Assembly (NCBI GenBank): GCA_002434245.1 | Contig: DJJR01000081.1 | Span: 1-42,216, forward strand | From: Pelosinus fermentans | GTDB lineage: Bacteria; Bacillota; Negativicutes; DSM-13327 | DNA: 42,216 nt | Direction of reading: 5' to 3' | In this document: piece by piece, positions 35,817-42,216 of the stretch | Layout of the letters: every line of letters starts with the position of its first letter | How positions within the stretch are numbered: position 1 is the stretch's first letter | The notes under the pieces: model-generated | The model's input: the letters and a program-made list of their open reading frames with translations, nothing else | Database searches by the model: none | What the model was told of the DNA's origin: nothing | Made by a program: the position numbers and the translations under genes

Positions 35817-36776
35817 ATGAAAAAGATAGGAGTGCTGACCAGCGGCGGAGATGCCCCAGGTATGAATGCAGCCATTCGAGCGATCGTAAGAACCGGAATT
35901 TATCATGATCTCAAAGTCTTTGGAATTCAAAGAGGTTATACAGGCCTTTTACATGGTGAAATAAAAGAAATGCATATAGCATCGGTTGGCGATATCATTC
36001 ACCGAGGCGGAACGATTCTTAAAACTTCCAGATGTGAAGAAATGAAAACAGAAGCCGGTATCAATAAAGCAATCGGGATATTTGAAAAAAATGAAATTGA
36101 CGGTCTCATCGTAATTGGCGGAGATGGTTCTTTTCAGGGAGTCAATCAACTTGGCCGCGGCAATATCAAGGTAATGGGAATTCCCGGCACCATTGACAAC
36201 GATTTAGCATACACCGATTATACAATTGGTTTTGATACAGCAGTTAATACGGTGCTCGATTCCATCAGCAAAATTAGAGATACATCCATGTCTCATGAGA
36301 AGGTAACTATTATCGAAGTGATGGGAAGGCATTGCGGGGACATCGCTCTTTACGCAGGTCTTGCCGGAGGGGCGGAAAGTATCTTAGTTCCTGAAGAACA
36401 GTATGAAGTGAAGAAAATTTGTGAGAAAATGCTGCAAGGAAGGAAGCGTGGAAAAGCTCATAATATTATTATGTTGGCTGAAGGCAGGGGATCTGCGGCA
36501 GAGTTACAAAAAGAAATATTGAATACTACTGGTATCGACTCAAGAGTTACGGTACTCGGATACCTTCAGCGAGGTGGAGTGCCCACCGCTGTTGATCGAA
36601 TACTAGCAAGCCGAATGGGAGCTATGGCCGTAAATCTATTGATTGAAGGAAAATCCAATCGTGCCATTGGCATAAAAGACAATCACTTGATGGATATAGA
36701 TATTATGGAAGCGCTTATGAAAAGAAAAGTATTTGATCAGGAAATGTACAATTTATCTCAAATCCTGTCCATCTAA
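35817..36776 (+). CDS. pfkA: ATP-dependent 6-phosphofructokinase
   Basis: Converts fructose 6-phosphate to fructose 1,6-bisphosphate in glycolysis. Motifs are [31 protein letters not shown] (the GGDGS form is typical of ATP-dependent enzymes), the catalytic [22 protein letters not shown], and [21 protein letters not shown]. An upstream in-frame ATG at 35793 exists, but AAAGGAG at 35800-35807 selects the ATG at 35817, giving 319 residues, the standard length. It follows transketolase closely, as expected if fructose 6-phosphate is the shared intermediate of this locus. Confidence 0.96.
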   Translation: MKKIGVLTSGGDAPGMNAAIRAIVRTGIYHDLKVFGIQRGYTGLLHGEIKEMHIASVGDIIHRGGTILKTSRCEEMKTEAGINKAIGIFEKNEIDGLIVIGGDGSFQGVNQLGRGNIKVMGIPGTIDNDLAYTDYTIGFDTAVNTVLDSISKIRDTSMSHEKVTIIEVMGRHCGDIALYAGLAGGAESILVPEEQYEVKKICEKMLQGRKRGKAHNIIMLAEGRGSAAELQKEILNTTGIDSRVTVLGYLQRGGVPTAVDRILASRMGAMAVNLLIEGKSNRAIGIKDNHLMDIDIMEALMKRKVFDQEMYNLSQILSI

Positions 36777-36802
36777 TAGGACACTAAGGGTAAGGTGAGA
36801 AG

Positions 36803-37219
36803 ATGAAAAGAATCGAAGTAATAAGCGGCGAAAATATCCAATCAGCACTAGGCAGTTCAAAGCGCCAATATCTGTTGGGTGAATTAGCCTTGCCTCAAGA
36901 ACTTGAATATTTGCGAGATCCCAATGTGGAAGCTGGCATTACAGAATATACAGAGTATACGATTGAAAAACCGCATTATCATACAACAACAACTGAGTAT
37001 ATCTATGTATTAGCAGGGGAAAGCAAGTATATCAACGTAGAGACGCAAGAAGAAACTTTCGTTAAACAAGGAGATTTTTATTTAATTCATCAAGGAATTA
37101 CCTATGCGCAAAAGTCAAAAGCGGGGCTTAAAGTATTGTTTTTTAAATATCCTTCGGGTAATGATAAAGTTACCGTCGAGGATGACGGAAGCTTAGATGA
37201 GTGGTATAGCAGCTTTTAA
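36803..37219 (+). CDS. Cupin-domain protein
   Basis: Small single-domain cupin of 138 residues. The first cupin motif is KPHYHTTTTEYIYVLAGE, with two His and a Glu spaced for metal binding; the second (GDFYLIHQGITYA) is partly degenerate. Cupins of this size serve as sugar isomerases, sugar-binding or regulatory proteins, so nothing more specific can be said. It is the last gene after pfkA (26-nt gap), ending in a perfect terminator, which ties it to the sugar-phosphate operon. AAGGTGAG is the ribosome binding site. Confidence 0.85.
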   Translation: MKRIEVISGENIQSALGSSKRQYLLGELALPQELEYLRDPNVEAGITEYTEYTIEKPHYHTTTTEYIYVLAGESKYINVETQEETFVKQGDFYLIHQGITYAQKSKAGLKVLFFKYPSGNDKVTVEDDGSLDEWYSSF

Positions 37220-37241
37220 AAAAAAGATCACTATTTGCAAT

Positions 37242-37297
37242 AAAAACCGAACGACCTGCAAGTTCTCTGTTGAGTTCTTGCAGGTCGTTCGGTTTTT
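37242..37297. terminator. 21-bp perfect bidirectional terminator
   Basis: AAAAACCGAACGACCTGCAAG (first 20: AAAAACCGAACGACCTGCAA) at 37242-37262 is the exact complement of 37277-37297, with a 14-nt loop and A/T runs on both ends. It serves the cupin gene on the plus strand and the minus-strand gene that ends at 37317. Confidence 0.9.
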
Positions 37298-37316
37298 GGC
37301 CATTCCTGACAGAATA

Positions 37317-37592
37317 TTATTTTTCGTAATTTGCGATTAAACGGCTGGCATAGGATAAAGGATAGGTACTGCTTTGTTCAGGAAGAGCTAAGTACTCCTG
37401 CTGCTGTAATGCGCGTAAACCTTGATCACTAATTTCAACAACATCTGCTTTTTGTTGTGCAATATTTGAGCCGAAATTACGTTTGTTATAGTTGCTGTTT
37501 TTTTGCACATCAGTCATTTGATTTTGCCGAGATATTTGAAAATCGGCAGCATCCATTTTTCGTATGGGGGATATTTTATTGATCGGCTGCAT
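37317..37592 (-). CDS. 91-residue hypothetical protein
   Basis: Minus-strand gene with a good ribosome binding site (AAAGGAG ten bases before the ATG), ending 20 nt from a shared bidirectional terminator. The protein is hydrophilic and rich in Gln, Asn and Ser, with no signal peptide or membrane helix. It carries an ADVVEISDQGLRALQQQ segment (about residues 49-65), a pattern common in short conserved proteins of unknown role. No function is assigned. Confidence 0.75.
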   Translation of the reverse strand: MQPINKISPIRKMDAADFQISRQNQMTDVQKNSNYNKRNFGSNIAQQKADVVEISDQGLRALQQQEYLALPEQSSTYPLSYASRLIANYEK

Positions 37593-37954
37593 TTATGATA
37601 AACTCCTTTCTTTTGGAATTTACTTGAAATACTATCTTTAGAATAGTATATAAATGTGACAAAATAATGACGATTGGCAATCAATGGAGATGAGGTAAGC
37701 GGTCATCCTATGCATTCAGAGACTACGGATTGTTATCAGGTTCATTCTGATCCAGCGGTTTAGCTGCTGCTGGCTGTACGTTAGGTGAAAGGTTGGTTCG
37801 TTTGAAGTGGGACGAATACGCTCTTTTATATTACTAGGCATAATTAATTTGGCAGGGGTTTACCGAATGTTCGCGAATTTCAATATATGGACAAAATTAG
37901 GTTATACTACATGATAACTGGCTTACATACCAGCATAGGTTGGGAGGCGTAAAA
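37593..37954 (+). other. 362-bp intergenic region with several short hairpins, possible structured RNA
   Basis: No protein gene is seen. ATACTAT-ctttaga-ATAGTAT (37629-37649) is a dyad near the minus-strand gene. From 37735 there are consecutive short hairpins: ATCAG/CTGAT (37735-37751), CCAGC/GCTGG (37752-37773) and TTCGT/ACGAA (37797-37816), followed by a T-rich CTCTTTTATA. This part is more GC-rich than its surroundings, which suggests a structured RNA. It matches no riboswitch class that I recognise. Confidence 0.4.
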
Positions 37955-38074
37955 TTGACAAATGAAGTAAATAAAAAATCAATTTCTTTTAACTCGTATG
38001 AGACAATGTTTTTCTGCGTGCAAAAAAAGGATAGATATGCTGTTAAAATCTCGACCCTCGAAAATTTTAAATAA
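37955..38074 (+). CDS. 39-residue putative small protein
   Basis: A TTG start at 37955 follows GGGAGGCG, a good ribosome binding site. The frame runs 39 codons to TAA, 22 nt before the next gene's start. The peptide is basic and mostly polar (N-terminus MTNEVNKKSISFN), with no membrane helix and no recognised family. Support is the ribosome binding site and the position at the head of the next gene; it could also be a leader peptide. Confidence 0.4.
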   Translation: MTNEVNKKSISFNSYETMFFCVQKKDRYAVKISTLENFK

Positions 38075-38096
38075 AAATGAATAGGAGATGTTCATC

Positions 38097-38666
38097 ATGA
38101 TAAAAAAATATTTGTTAGGTATTACATTTTTACTTGTCACCTTTTTCTCAATAAACTGCGTATCAAGTCAGCAGGCCCCATATCAAATTACTTCCCAGCC
38201 GCTCATTGCTAAAGATGGGGCGATTATCGAAGCAGAAGAAAGAGAAATGATTCGAGCATTGGTACCTTTCTTTACTGCTATAACTAATAAAGATGTTAAG
38301 ACGATTAAAGAAATCAACCCAGGTTTGCGGCATTTGCCTGATGAGCAATTACTAGCCAATTTTGTCTCTGTGAAAAGCTACACGCTGCAAGGATTGGAAA
38401 ATGTGTCTTATGATGGTGAAAAACTCAGAGCGGTAGTATTGTATTCGGCAGAATTGATAAAGCCTGGGAGAATAGGAAGGAACATTGCTCCTTATCAATC
38501 CAATATTGGAATAGAACGGGAAGGAGAAACATGGGTTATAAGGGAATGGACGCAGATCAAAGGAGAAGGTAGTGATATGAATTATTTTATTGATATCCTT
38601 TCACGATTTGACAAAGCGGAAAAACGCTATGGCGTAAAAGACCTATCCAAATGGGATGGGTTATAA
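38097..38666 (+). CDS. Exported hypothetical protein (NTF2-like size)
   Basis: An N-terminal signal peptide is clear (KKYLLGITFLLVTFFSIN), followed by Cys21. The residue before the Cys is Asn, so a lipoprotein lipobox is doubtful and simple secretion is equally likely. The remaining about 165 residues (IRALVPFFTAITNKDVKTIKEIN near the start, ETWVIREWTQIKGEG near the end) have the alternation seen in NTF2-like domains, but this is weak. An upstream ATG at 38088 abuts the AGGAG site, so the ATG at 38097 is preferred (189 residues). Function unknown. Confidence 0.75.
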   Translation: MIKKYLLGITFLLVTFFSINCVSSQQAPYQITSQPLIAKDGAIIEAEEREMIRALVPFFTAITNKDVKTIKEINPGLRHLPDEQLLANFVSVKSYTLQGLENVSYDGEKLRAVVLYSAELIKPGRIGRNIAPYQSNIGIEREGETWVIREWTQIKGEGSDMNYFIDILSRFDKAEKRYGVKDLSKWDGL

Positions 38667-38789
38667 TAAAGAAATTATAAAATTAGATATACGATTTCCT
38701 GAAAATGCAGTGCATAAGAATTTCGCACTAGGTCAATAACTAATCATGCGGTAAACTGGCAGCATAGCACAGTAAGGGAGGTTTGAAGC

Positions 38790-38960
38790 ATGAGAGAAAA
38801 ATTGATTTCTGGCATGTTTTCCACTGTGTCCGAAGCTGAATTGATGATGTTACTGGCTGCTGAGTCAGGGGCTGAGGATGCGCCAGCTGAGCAGCAGGAA
38901 ATCAATCTTCAAAATGGAGCTGTAAATGAGGAAATGGACAATCATACAACTAGTAGCTGA
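38790..38960 (+). CDS. 56-residue putative small acidic protein
   Basis: ATG at 38790 is preceded by AAGGGAGGTTTGAAGC, a strong ribosome binding site, and the frame closes after 56 codons. The product begins MREKLISGMFSTVSEAELMML (first 20 MREKLISGMFSTVSEAELMM), then becomes acidic and Ala/Glu/Gln-rich, ending in a polar tail with HTTSS. This helical head plus flexible tail resembles a ribosomally made peptide or small regulatory protein, but no family is recognised. A hairpin terminator follows at 39055. Confidence 0.45.
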   Translation: MREKLISGMFSTVSEAELMMLLAAESGAEDAPAEQQEINLQNGAVNEEMDNHTTSS

Positions 38961-39054
38961 CCTTTTACCGCCGGAGCTCTGTTTGCAGAATGGCTGTCTT
39001 TCACCGCAATTGCAGCGTTGACTTTCTAGCATACTGCGTCAGTTCACCGCAAAG

Positions 39055-39102
39055 AAAGAGAGAGCGTTCCTGGTCGTTTTGACAGGGACGTTCTCTCTCT
39101 TT
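39055..39102 (+). terminator. Long hairpin terminator
   Basis: AAAGAGAGAGCGTTCCTG (39055-39072) pairs with CAGGGACGTTCTCTCTCTTT (39083-39102) with a small bulge. It separates the small genes from the HAD gene. Confidence 0.7.
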
Positions 39103-39197
39103 AGGAATCCGAATCGTAATTCATGAGTATCTTCTCTTTTGATTTAACATAGTAGTGAATAGGAATGAATCGATTGAAAAGGAGGATACGTATCGTT

Positions 39198-39827
39198 ATG
39201 ATAAAGTATGTACTATTTGACTTTGATGGTACTTTAGTAGATTCACTGAATATCGTCATCGATGTGTATAATCAGCTTGCAGACAAGTATGAAGCAAAGA
39301 AGATAGAGCAAAAGGATATTGCACATATAAAAGGGTTATCTGCTACGGAAAAAGCTAAATTTCTTGATTTTAAATTATATAAATTTCCTCTTTTAGCGTT
39401 GGATATTTACAAACTATATAAACACTCCATAAAGGATCTTTTCTTATTTGATGGAATTAAGGCATTATTGGAAGAATTAAATGCCTGTAGTGTTCAGATC
39501 GCAATTGTTTCAACAAATTCGGAGCAGAATATAAGAGAATGTCTTGAACACAACCAGATTGACTTTATTAATGAAATTATCTGTTCGAACAATATGTTTG
39601 GTAAGAATGAAGATATTAAAAGATTTATAAAAAAGCATAAACTGAAAGATTCTGAAGTGATTTATGTTGGAGACGAAATTAGAGATATTATTGCGGGCAA
39701 AAAAAGTGGCGTTAGGGTGATTTGGGTAAGCTGGGGATACGATCAGATTGATAATGCGAAAAAGGAACAGCCAAACTATATCGTCCATAACCCCCATGAA
39801 ATTGTAAGGATTACGCAGACGATCTAG
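39198..39827 (+). CDS. HAD-family phosphatase (phosphoglycolate phosphatase-like)
   Basis: Haloacid-dehalogenase-superfamily hydrolase with all four motifs: FDFDGTLVDS (nucleophile Asp in motif I), AIVSTNSE (motif II), the Lys region around NMFGKNEDIK (motif III) and VGDEIRDIIAGKKSG (motif IV). The cap is a small helical insert, as in Gph-like enzymes. The frame extends back to 39165, but AAGGAGGATA supports the ATG at 39198 with a slightly long spacing, giving 209 residues. The substrate is probably a small phosphorylated metabolite and cannot be named. Confidence 0.88.
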   Translation: MIKYVLFDFDGTLVDSLNIVIDVYNQLADKYEAKKIEQKDIAHIKGLSATEKAKFLDFKLYKFPLLALDIYKLYKHSIKDLFLFDGIKALLEELNACSVQIAIVSTNSEQNIRECLEHNQIDFINEIICSNNMFGKNEDIKRFIKKHKLKDSEVIYVGDEIRDIIAGKKSGVRVIWVSWGYDQIDNAKKEQPNYIVHNPHEIVRITQTI

Positions 39828-39854
39828 GAACGAAATATGCATAGGAGTATAACA

Positions 39855-40259
39855 ATGAAAACTGTAACTGCTGCATTGTTAATAAAAGAAGGCTTATGTT
39901 TAATAGCCAAACGAGGTGCACGAGATCCTCTGGCAAATCATTGGGAATTTCCTGGGGGGAAAATCGAAGAAGGCGAAACTCCTGAGAAGTGCTTGCAGCG
40001 TGAAATGCGGGAAGAATTTCAAATCGATGTGGAAGTTGGTACTTTCTTTGCCGAGAGTATCTATAAATACGAACGGGGAACGATTCAGCTATTAGCTTAT
40101 CGGGTGAATTGGAATGGTCATTCCTTACATCCAACCGTGCCTGATGAAATTGCCTGGGTTGATAAAGATACCATATTGAACTATAATTTTGCCCCGGCAG
40201 ATATTCCAATTGTTGAGAAATTCTATTTAACACCCAGGCTTGACATGGAAAAAAATTAG
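39855..40259 (+). CDS. Nudix hydrolase, MutT-like (8-oxo-dGTP diphosphatase type)
   Basis: Small Nudix protein with a complete Nudix box (GGKIEEGETPEKCLQREMREEF, key residues GG-x5-E and REMREE). NHWEFPGG ahead of the box and the overall 134-residue length match MutT-type enzymes that cleanse oxidised nucleotides. The open frame begins at 39837, but TAGGAG at 39842-39847 is the ribosome binding site for the ATG at 39855. It starts 27 nt after the HAD gene stop, so the two are likely co-transcribed. Confidence 0.88.
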   Translation: MKTVTAALLIKEGLCLIAKRGARDPLANHWEFPGGKIEEGETPEKCLQREMREEFQIDVEVGTFFAESIYKYERGTIQLLAYRVNWNGHSLHPTVPDEIAWVDKDTILNYNFAPADIPIVEKFYLTPRLDMEKN

Positions 40260-40318
40260 TACTACACTATAAATGATAACATTCTTATTTGAAAATGTTG
40301 TTATTTAAGAGGAAGGCA

Positions 40319-40381
40319 ATGAGTAATTGGATTTTGATTATAATCTTTATATCATCAATTCATTATGGTTTTATTACATAA
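40319..40381 (+). CDS. 20-residue hydrophobic micro-peptide, doubtful
   Basis: ATG at 40319 follows AAGAGGAAGGCA and encodes MSNWILIIIFISSIHYGFIT. The ribosome binding site and strong hydrophobicity are the only support. An imperfect hairpin just upstream (about 40276-40304) may end the Nudix transcript. It could equally be a leader of the zinc-ribbon gene that follows. Confidence 0.25.
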   Translation: MSNWILIIIFISSIHYGFIT

Positions 40382-40421
40382 GCAGCTTGTTGTTTTCTTA
40401 TCTATTCGAGGAGGCTATCAT

Positions 40422-40718
40422 ATGAATCAAGACAAAACATTAACATGCAAGGATTGTGGCGTTGAATTTATTTTTTCAGCATCAGAACAAGATTTTTATG
40501 CCGAAAAAGGATTCACTAACGAACCAGGACGATGTCCTGAATGCAGAGCTGCCCGTAAACAAGCCAATAACGGCGGCCGCAGCAATAACTATCAACAGCG
40601 TGAAATGCATGAGGCTGTTTGTGCAGAGTGTGGTATCACCACTCAAGTACCTTTCCGCCCAAGCGGAGATCGTCCGGTGTATTGCAGAGACTGTTTTAGC
40701 AAAATCAACCATCGATAA
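40422..40718 (+). CDS. Double zinc-ribbon protein
   Basis: A 98-residue protein with two CxxC-CxxC zinc ribbons: CKDCGVEF paired with CPECRAARK, and CAECGITT paired with CRDCFSK. The first ribbon (with FSASEQDFYAEKGF between the Cys pairs) fits the small zf_Tbcl-type ribbon. A short Asn/Gly/Arg-rich linker joins them. Such proteins are small, abundant and of unknown role, perhaps nucleic-acid binding. The frame extends back to 40365, but GAGGAGG at 40407-40413 selects the ATG at 40422. A terminator follows. Confidence 0.85.
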   Translation: MNQDKTLTCKDCGVEFIFSASEQDFYAEKGFTNEPGRCPECRAARKQANNGGRSNNYQQREMHEAVCAECGITTQVPFRPSGDRPVYCRDCFSKINHR

Positions 40719-40791
40719 CAAAATAATCGAATGAGATCTTTCAGGGCAAATAACGATCTCGTTATATTGACGATTATATGTAATCTGATCG

Positions 40792-40822
40792 AACTGTCTA
40801 TCTTATGGTAGGCAGTTTTTTT
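40792..40822 (+). terminator. Rho-independent terminator after the zinc-ribbon gene
   Basis: AACTGTCTA (40792-40800) pairs with TAGGCAGTT (40809-40817, one wobble), followed by a T-run. Confidence 0.8.
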
Positions 40823-41043
40823 GTTTGATTGGAAAACATAACACTCCAAAAAACAAGGAAAATTAATGAGCGAAGTTGAAATGTAAAATAATATGAATCA
40901 ATTTCTAAGTATCTGGCTTTAATAATAATAATAGGGTTGCTGGACGATGGATTTGTTCCTTTGTTCCTCTGCTTCATAGGATATAGTAGTAAAAGTAATG
41001 TTAAAAGGAATGCAGATATACTAGAGCGATGTGAGGTGTAGTA

Positions 41044-41757
41044 ATGAAAACTGTTGATCGCATCTTAGCCACGTCAGACTTACATGGGCAAAATAAGAGA
41101 TTCTTAGATTTATTAGGAAAAACAGAATACAATTCAGAACAAGATCTACTTGTTGTGTGCGGGGATCTAATTGATCGGGGAAAAGAAAATTTAGATTGCC
41201 TTGCAACTTGTGAATCTTTGCAGAAGAAAGGGGCAGTATTGCTCAAAGGCAATCATGAGCAGTTTTTAGAAAAAAGTCTCATCGAAATGCTGACCACTGA
41301 CACCTGGCGGGAGCATCCATCCAACGATCTATATTATTGGATACATCATAATGGCGGTAGAGAAATGTATGACGAGATCAAGGACATATCCAGCGAGAAG
41401 CTTGAGAATATTCTGAGATTCCTACAAAGCTTACCTGCCCATTTTGTAGTTGGCAAATATATCTTTAGTCATGCTGGAGCGAATAGCAATAAGCCCATTG
41501 AAGAGAATACGGAAGATGAATTGGTATGGATGAGTAAAGAATATCCTTGGTGCCCGGCATATGCGGGAAAAATAATGGTGTTCGGACATACTCCAACTTG
41601 GGTACTTTATGGCAGCAATACTGTAAAAGATAAGAAAAATGCTAAGGTTTGGTATGACAAAATAAATAAAGATAAGTTATGTGTAGATTGTGGCGGAATT
41701 TTCGGAGGAAGACTAGCGGCAATCGAATTGCCAACGTATTTGGAATTTTATAATTAG
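41044..41757 (+). CDS. PPP-type metallophosphatase (PrpE/ApaH-like)
   Basis: Calcineurin-like phosphoesterase with the PPP-family signature: TSDLHGQNKRF (metal-binding Asp/His), CGDLIDRG, KGNHEQF, HAGANSN and a final FGHTP. At 237 residues it matches bacterial PrpE/serine-threonine phosphatase or diadenosine tetraphosphatase enzymes; the substrate cannot be read from sequence. GAGGTGTAGTA precedes the ATG. The upstream 200 bp hold only a possible promoter and no other gene. It is the last intact gene before the insertion element. Confidence 0.9.
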   Translation: MKTVDRILATSDLHGQNKRFLDLLGKTEYNSEQDLLVVCGDLIDRGKENLDCLATCESLQKKGAVLLKGNHEQFLEKSLIEMLTTDTWREHPSNDLYYWIHHNGGREMYDEIKDISSEKLENILRFLQSLPAHFVVGKYIFSHAGANSNKPIEENTEDELVWMSKEYPWCPAYAGKIMVFGHTPTWVLYGSNTVKDKKNAKVWYDKINKDKLCVDCGGIFGGRLAAIELPTYLEFYN

Positions 41758-41822
41758 TGAGTGTCTTAACCGTCTATAACATTGAATACTGGTAAATAAC
41801 ACGGTTTCTAAAAAGGGGGTGT

Positions 41823-41854
41823 CGCAAAACGCTTTTTTAAAAAAGCGTTTTGCG
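41823..41854. repeat. 32-bp perfect palindrome at the element end
   Basis: CGCAAAACGCTTTTTT (41823-41838) is followed directly by its exact complement (41839-41854). It overlaps the terminal repeat and could also terminate transcription from the phosphatase gene. Confidence 0.85.
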
Positions 41855-41982
41855 GCCCTCTTTCTTTGTATGAGCAGATAAAATCCAGACGAAAAATAAA
41901 CAAAAAAGAAGCCCTTCGTCTATTTATGCACACAACAAAACAGAGGAAGCCTCTTCCCCAATAAAAAATCTATACCCATTTG

Positions 41983-42216
41983 TCAGGCTGCTTTAGGAAT
42001 ATGCAAGAATGTTCCACAGCGACCGCTTTCTCCCTCATTGGCGAGATGCTGTATAAGCTGGCTGAACAGACCGTCTATCACCTCGGCTAGCCGCTCGCTG
42101 CGAAAGCGGGCGATCGTAGGTGATCGGGAGCTTTTTCTCGGCCTAAAAGATACATGAAGTTGACGTCCCGGTGGCAAGCCTGCTCAAGCTTGCGGGGCTC
42201 GAATAGATGCCGTTCA
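41983..42216 (-). pseudogene. Frameshifted IS1182-type transposase fragment
   Basis: Reading the minus strand from the window edge gives NGIYSS, then after a 2-nt frame change RKLEQACHRDVNFMYLLGREKAPDH, then after a second change TIARFRSERLAEVIDGLFSQL (key blocks NFMYLL, KAPDH and TIARF). Together these are the N-terminal part of an IS1182 transposase. The reading then ends with CGTFLHIPKAA and a stop long before the catalytic core should appear, so the gene has at least two frameshifts and an internal loss. The start is off the window. It cannot encode an active enzyme. Confidence 0.7.

Larger units (their letters stand above)
41815..42216 (-). mobile_element. Partial, decayed IS1182-like insertion element (one end only)
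   Basis: The end is marked by GGGGGTGTCGCAAAACG at 41815-41831, a terminal repeat typical of the IS1182 family. Inside lies a minus-strand transposase remnant. Local base composition becomes GC-rich (many GCG/CGC), unlike the flanking genes, which supports a foreign origin. The other end lies beyond the window. The 150 bp between the terminal repeat and the transposase remnant hold no gene. Confidence 0.7.

Noticed and set aside
39811..40233. 140-residue minus-strand open frame across the Nudix gene
   Set aside because: It is the antisense shadow of the Nudix and HAD genes, whose motifs are complete.
1..42216. CRISPR arrays, tRNA or rRNA genes
   Set aside because: No regularly spaced repeats with spacers, no cloverleaf-like segments and no rRNA-like blocks were seen.

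Overview
The window is about 42 kb of AT-rich DNA (roughly 40% GC by eye) with purine-rich AAGGAGG-type ribosome binding sites, short intergenic gaps and many hairpin-plus-T-run terminators. It combines Firmicutes traits (YesM/YesN-type two-component system, ROK regulator, lipoprotein sugar-binding proteins, SorC-type regulator) with a type I secretion ABC transporter/HlyD set, which needs an outer membrane. That mix suggests a diderm Firmicute (Negativicutes, for example a Sporomusaceae/Pelosinus-like bacterium). This is inference from gene content, not a database match.

Region 1 (1-19.5 kb) is a large pentose/hexose furanose utilisation island. It holds araB-araD-araA; a ChvE/GguA/GguB-type multiple-sugar ABC importer; a ROK-family repressor; a YesM-like sensor kinase with an AraC-type response regulator; an unusual lipoprotein made of two fused periplasmic-binding domains; and a YtfQ-YtfR-YtfT-YjfF-type (galactofuranose-like) importer. 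The second half of the fused lipoprotein closely resembles the YtfQ protein encoded just downstream, so it is probably a sensory subunit feeding the two-component system. The GguA-like ATPase carries a Gly-to-Arg change in its only canonical Walker A motif.

Region 2 (19.5-21.5 kb) has two unannotated micro-membrane-protein genes (28 and 33 codons) and a malic enzyme. Region 3 (21.6-28.7 kb) holds an acidic 217-residue protein with three 13-residue repeats, a small minus-strand gene that might be an immunity protein, a possible short RNA or leader, and a type I secretion cluster ordered ABC-HlyD-ABC. Both ABC proteins have an inactive C39-like domain.

Region 4 (28.7-37.3 kb) is a glucitol/sorbitol-type PTS operon: SorC regulator, GutM, EIIC, EIIBC, EIIA and a homoserine-dehydrogenase-like NAD(P) oxidoreductase. 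Across a strong hairpin follow transketolase, 6-phosphofructokinase and a cupin. No classical sorbitol-6-phosphate dehydrogenase is present, so the oxidoreductase is the candidate for that step. Region 5 (37.3-41.8 kb) contains small unknown genes, a HAD phosphatase, a Nudix hydrolase, a zinc-ribbon protein and a PPP-type metallophosphatase. The window ends inside a frameshifted, decayed IS1182-like element whose terminal palindrome lies at 41.8 kb.
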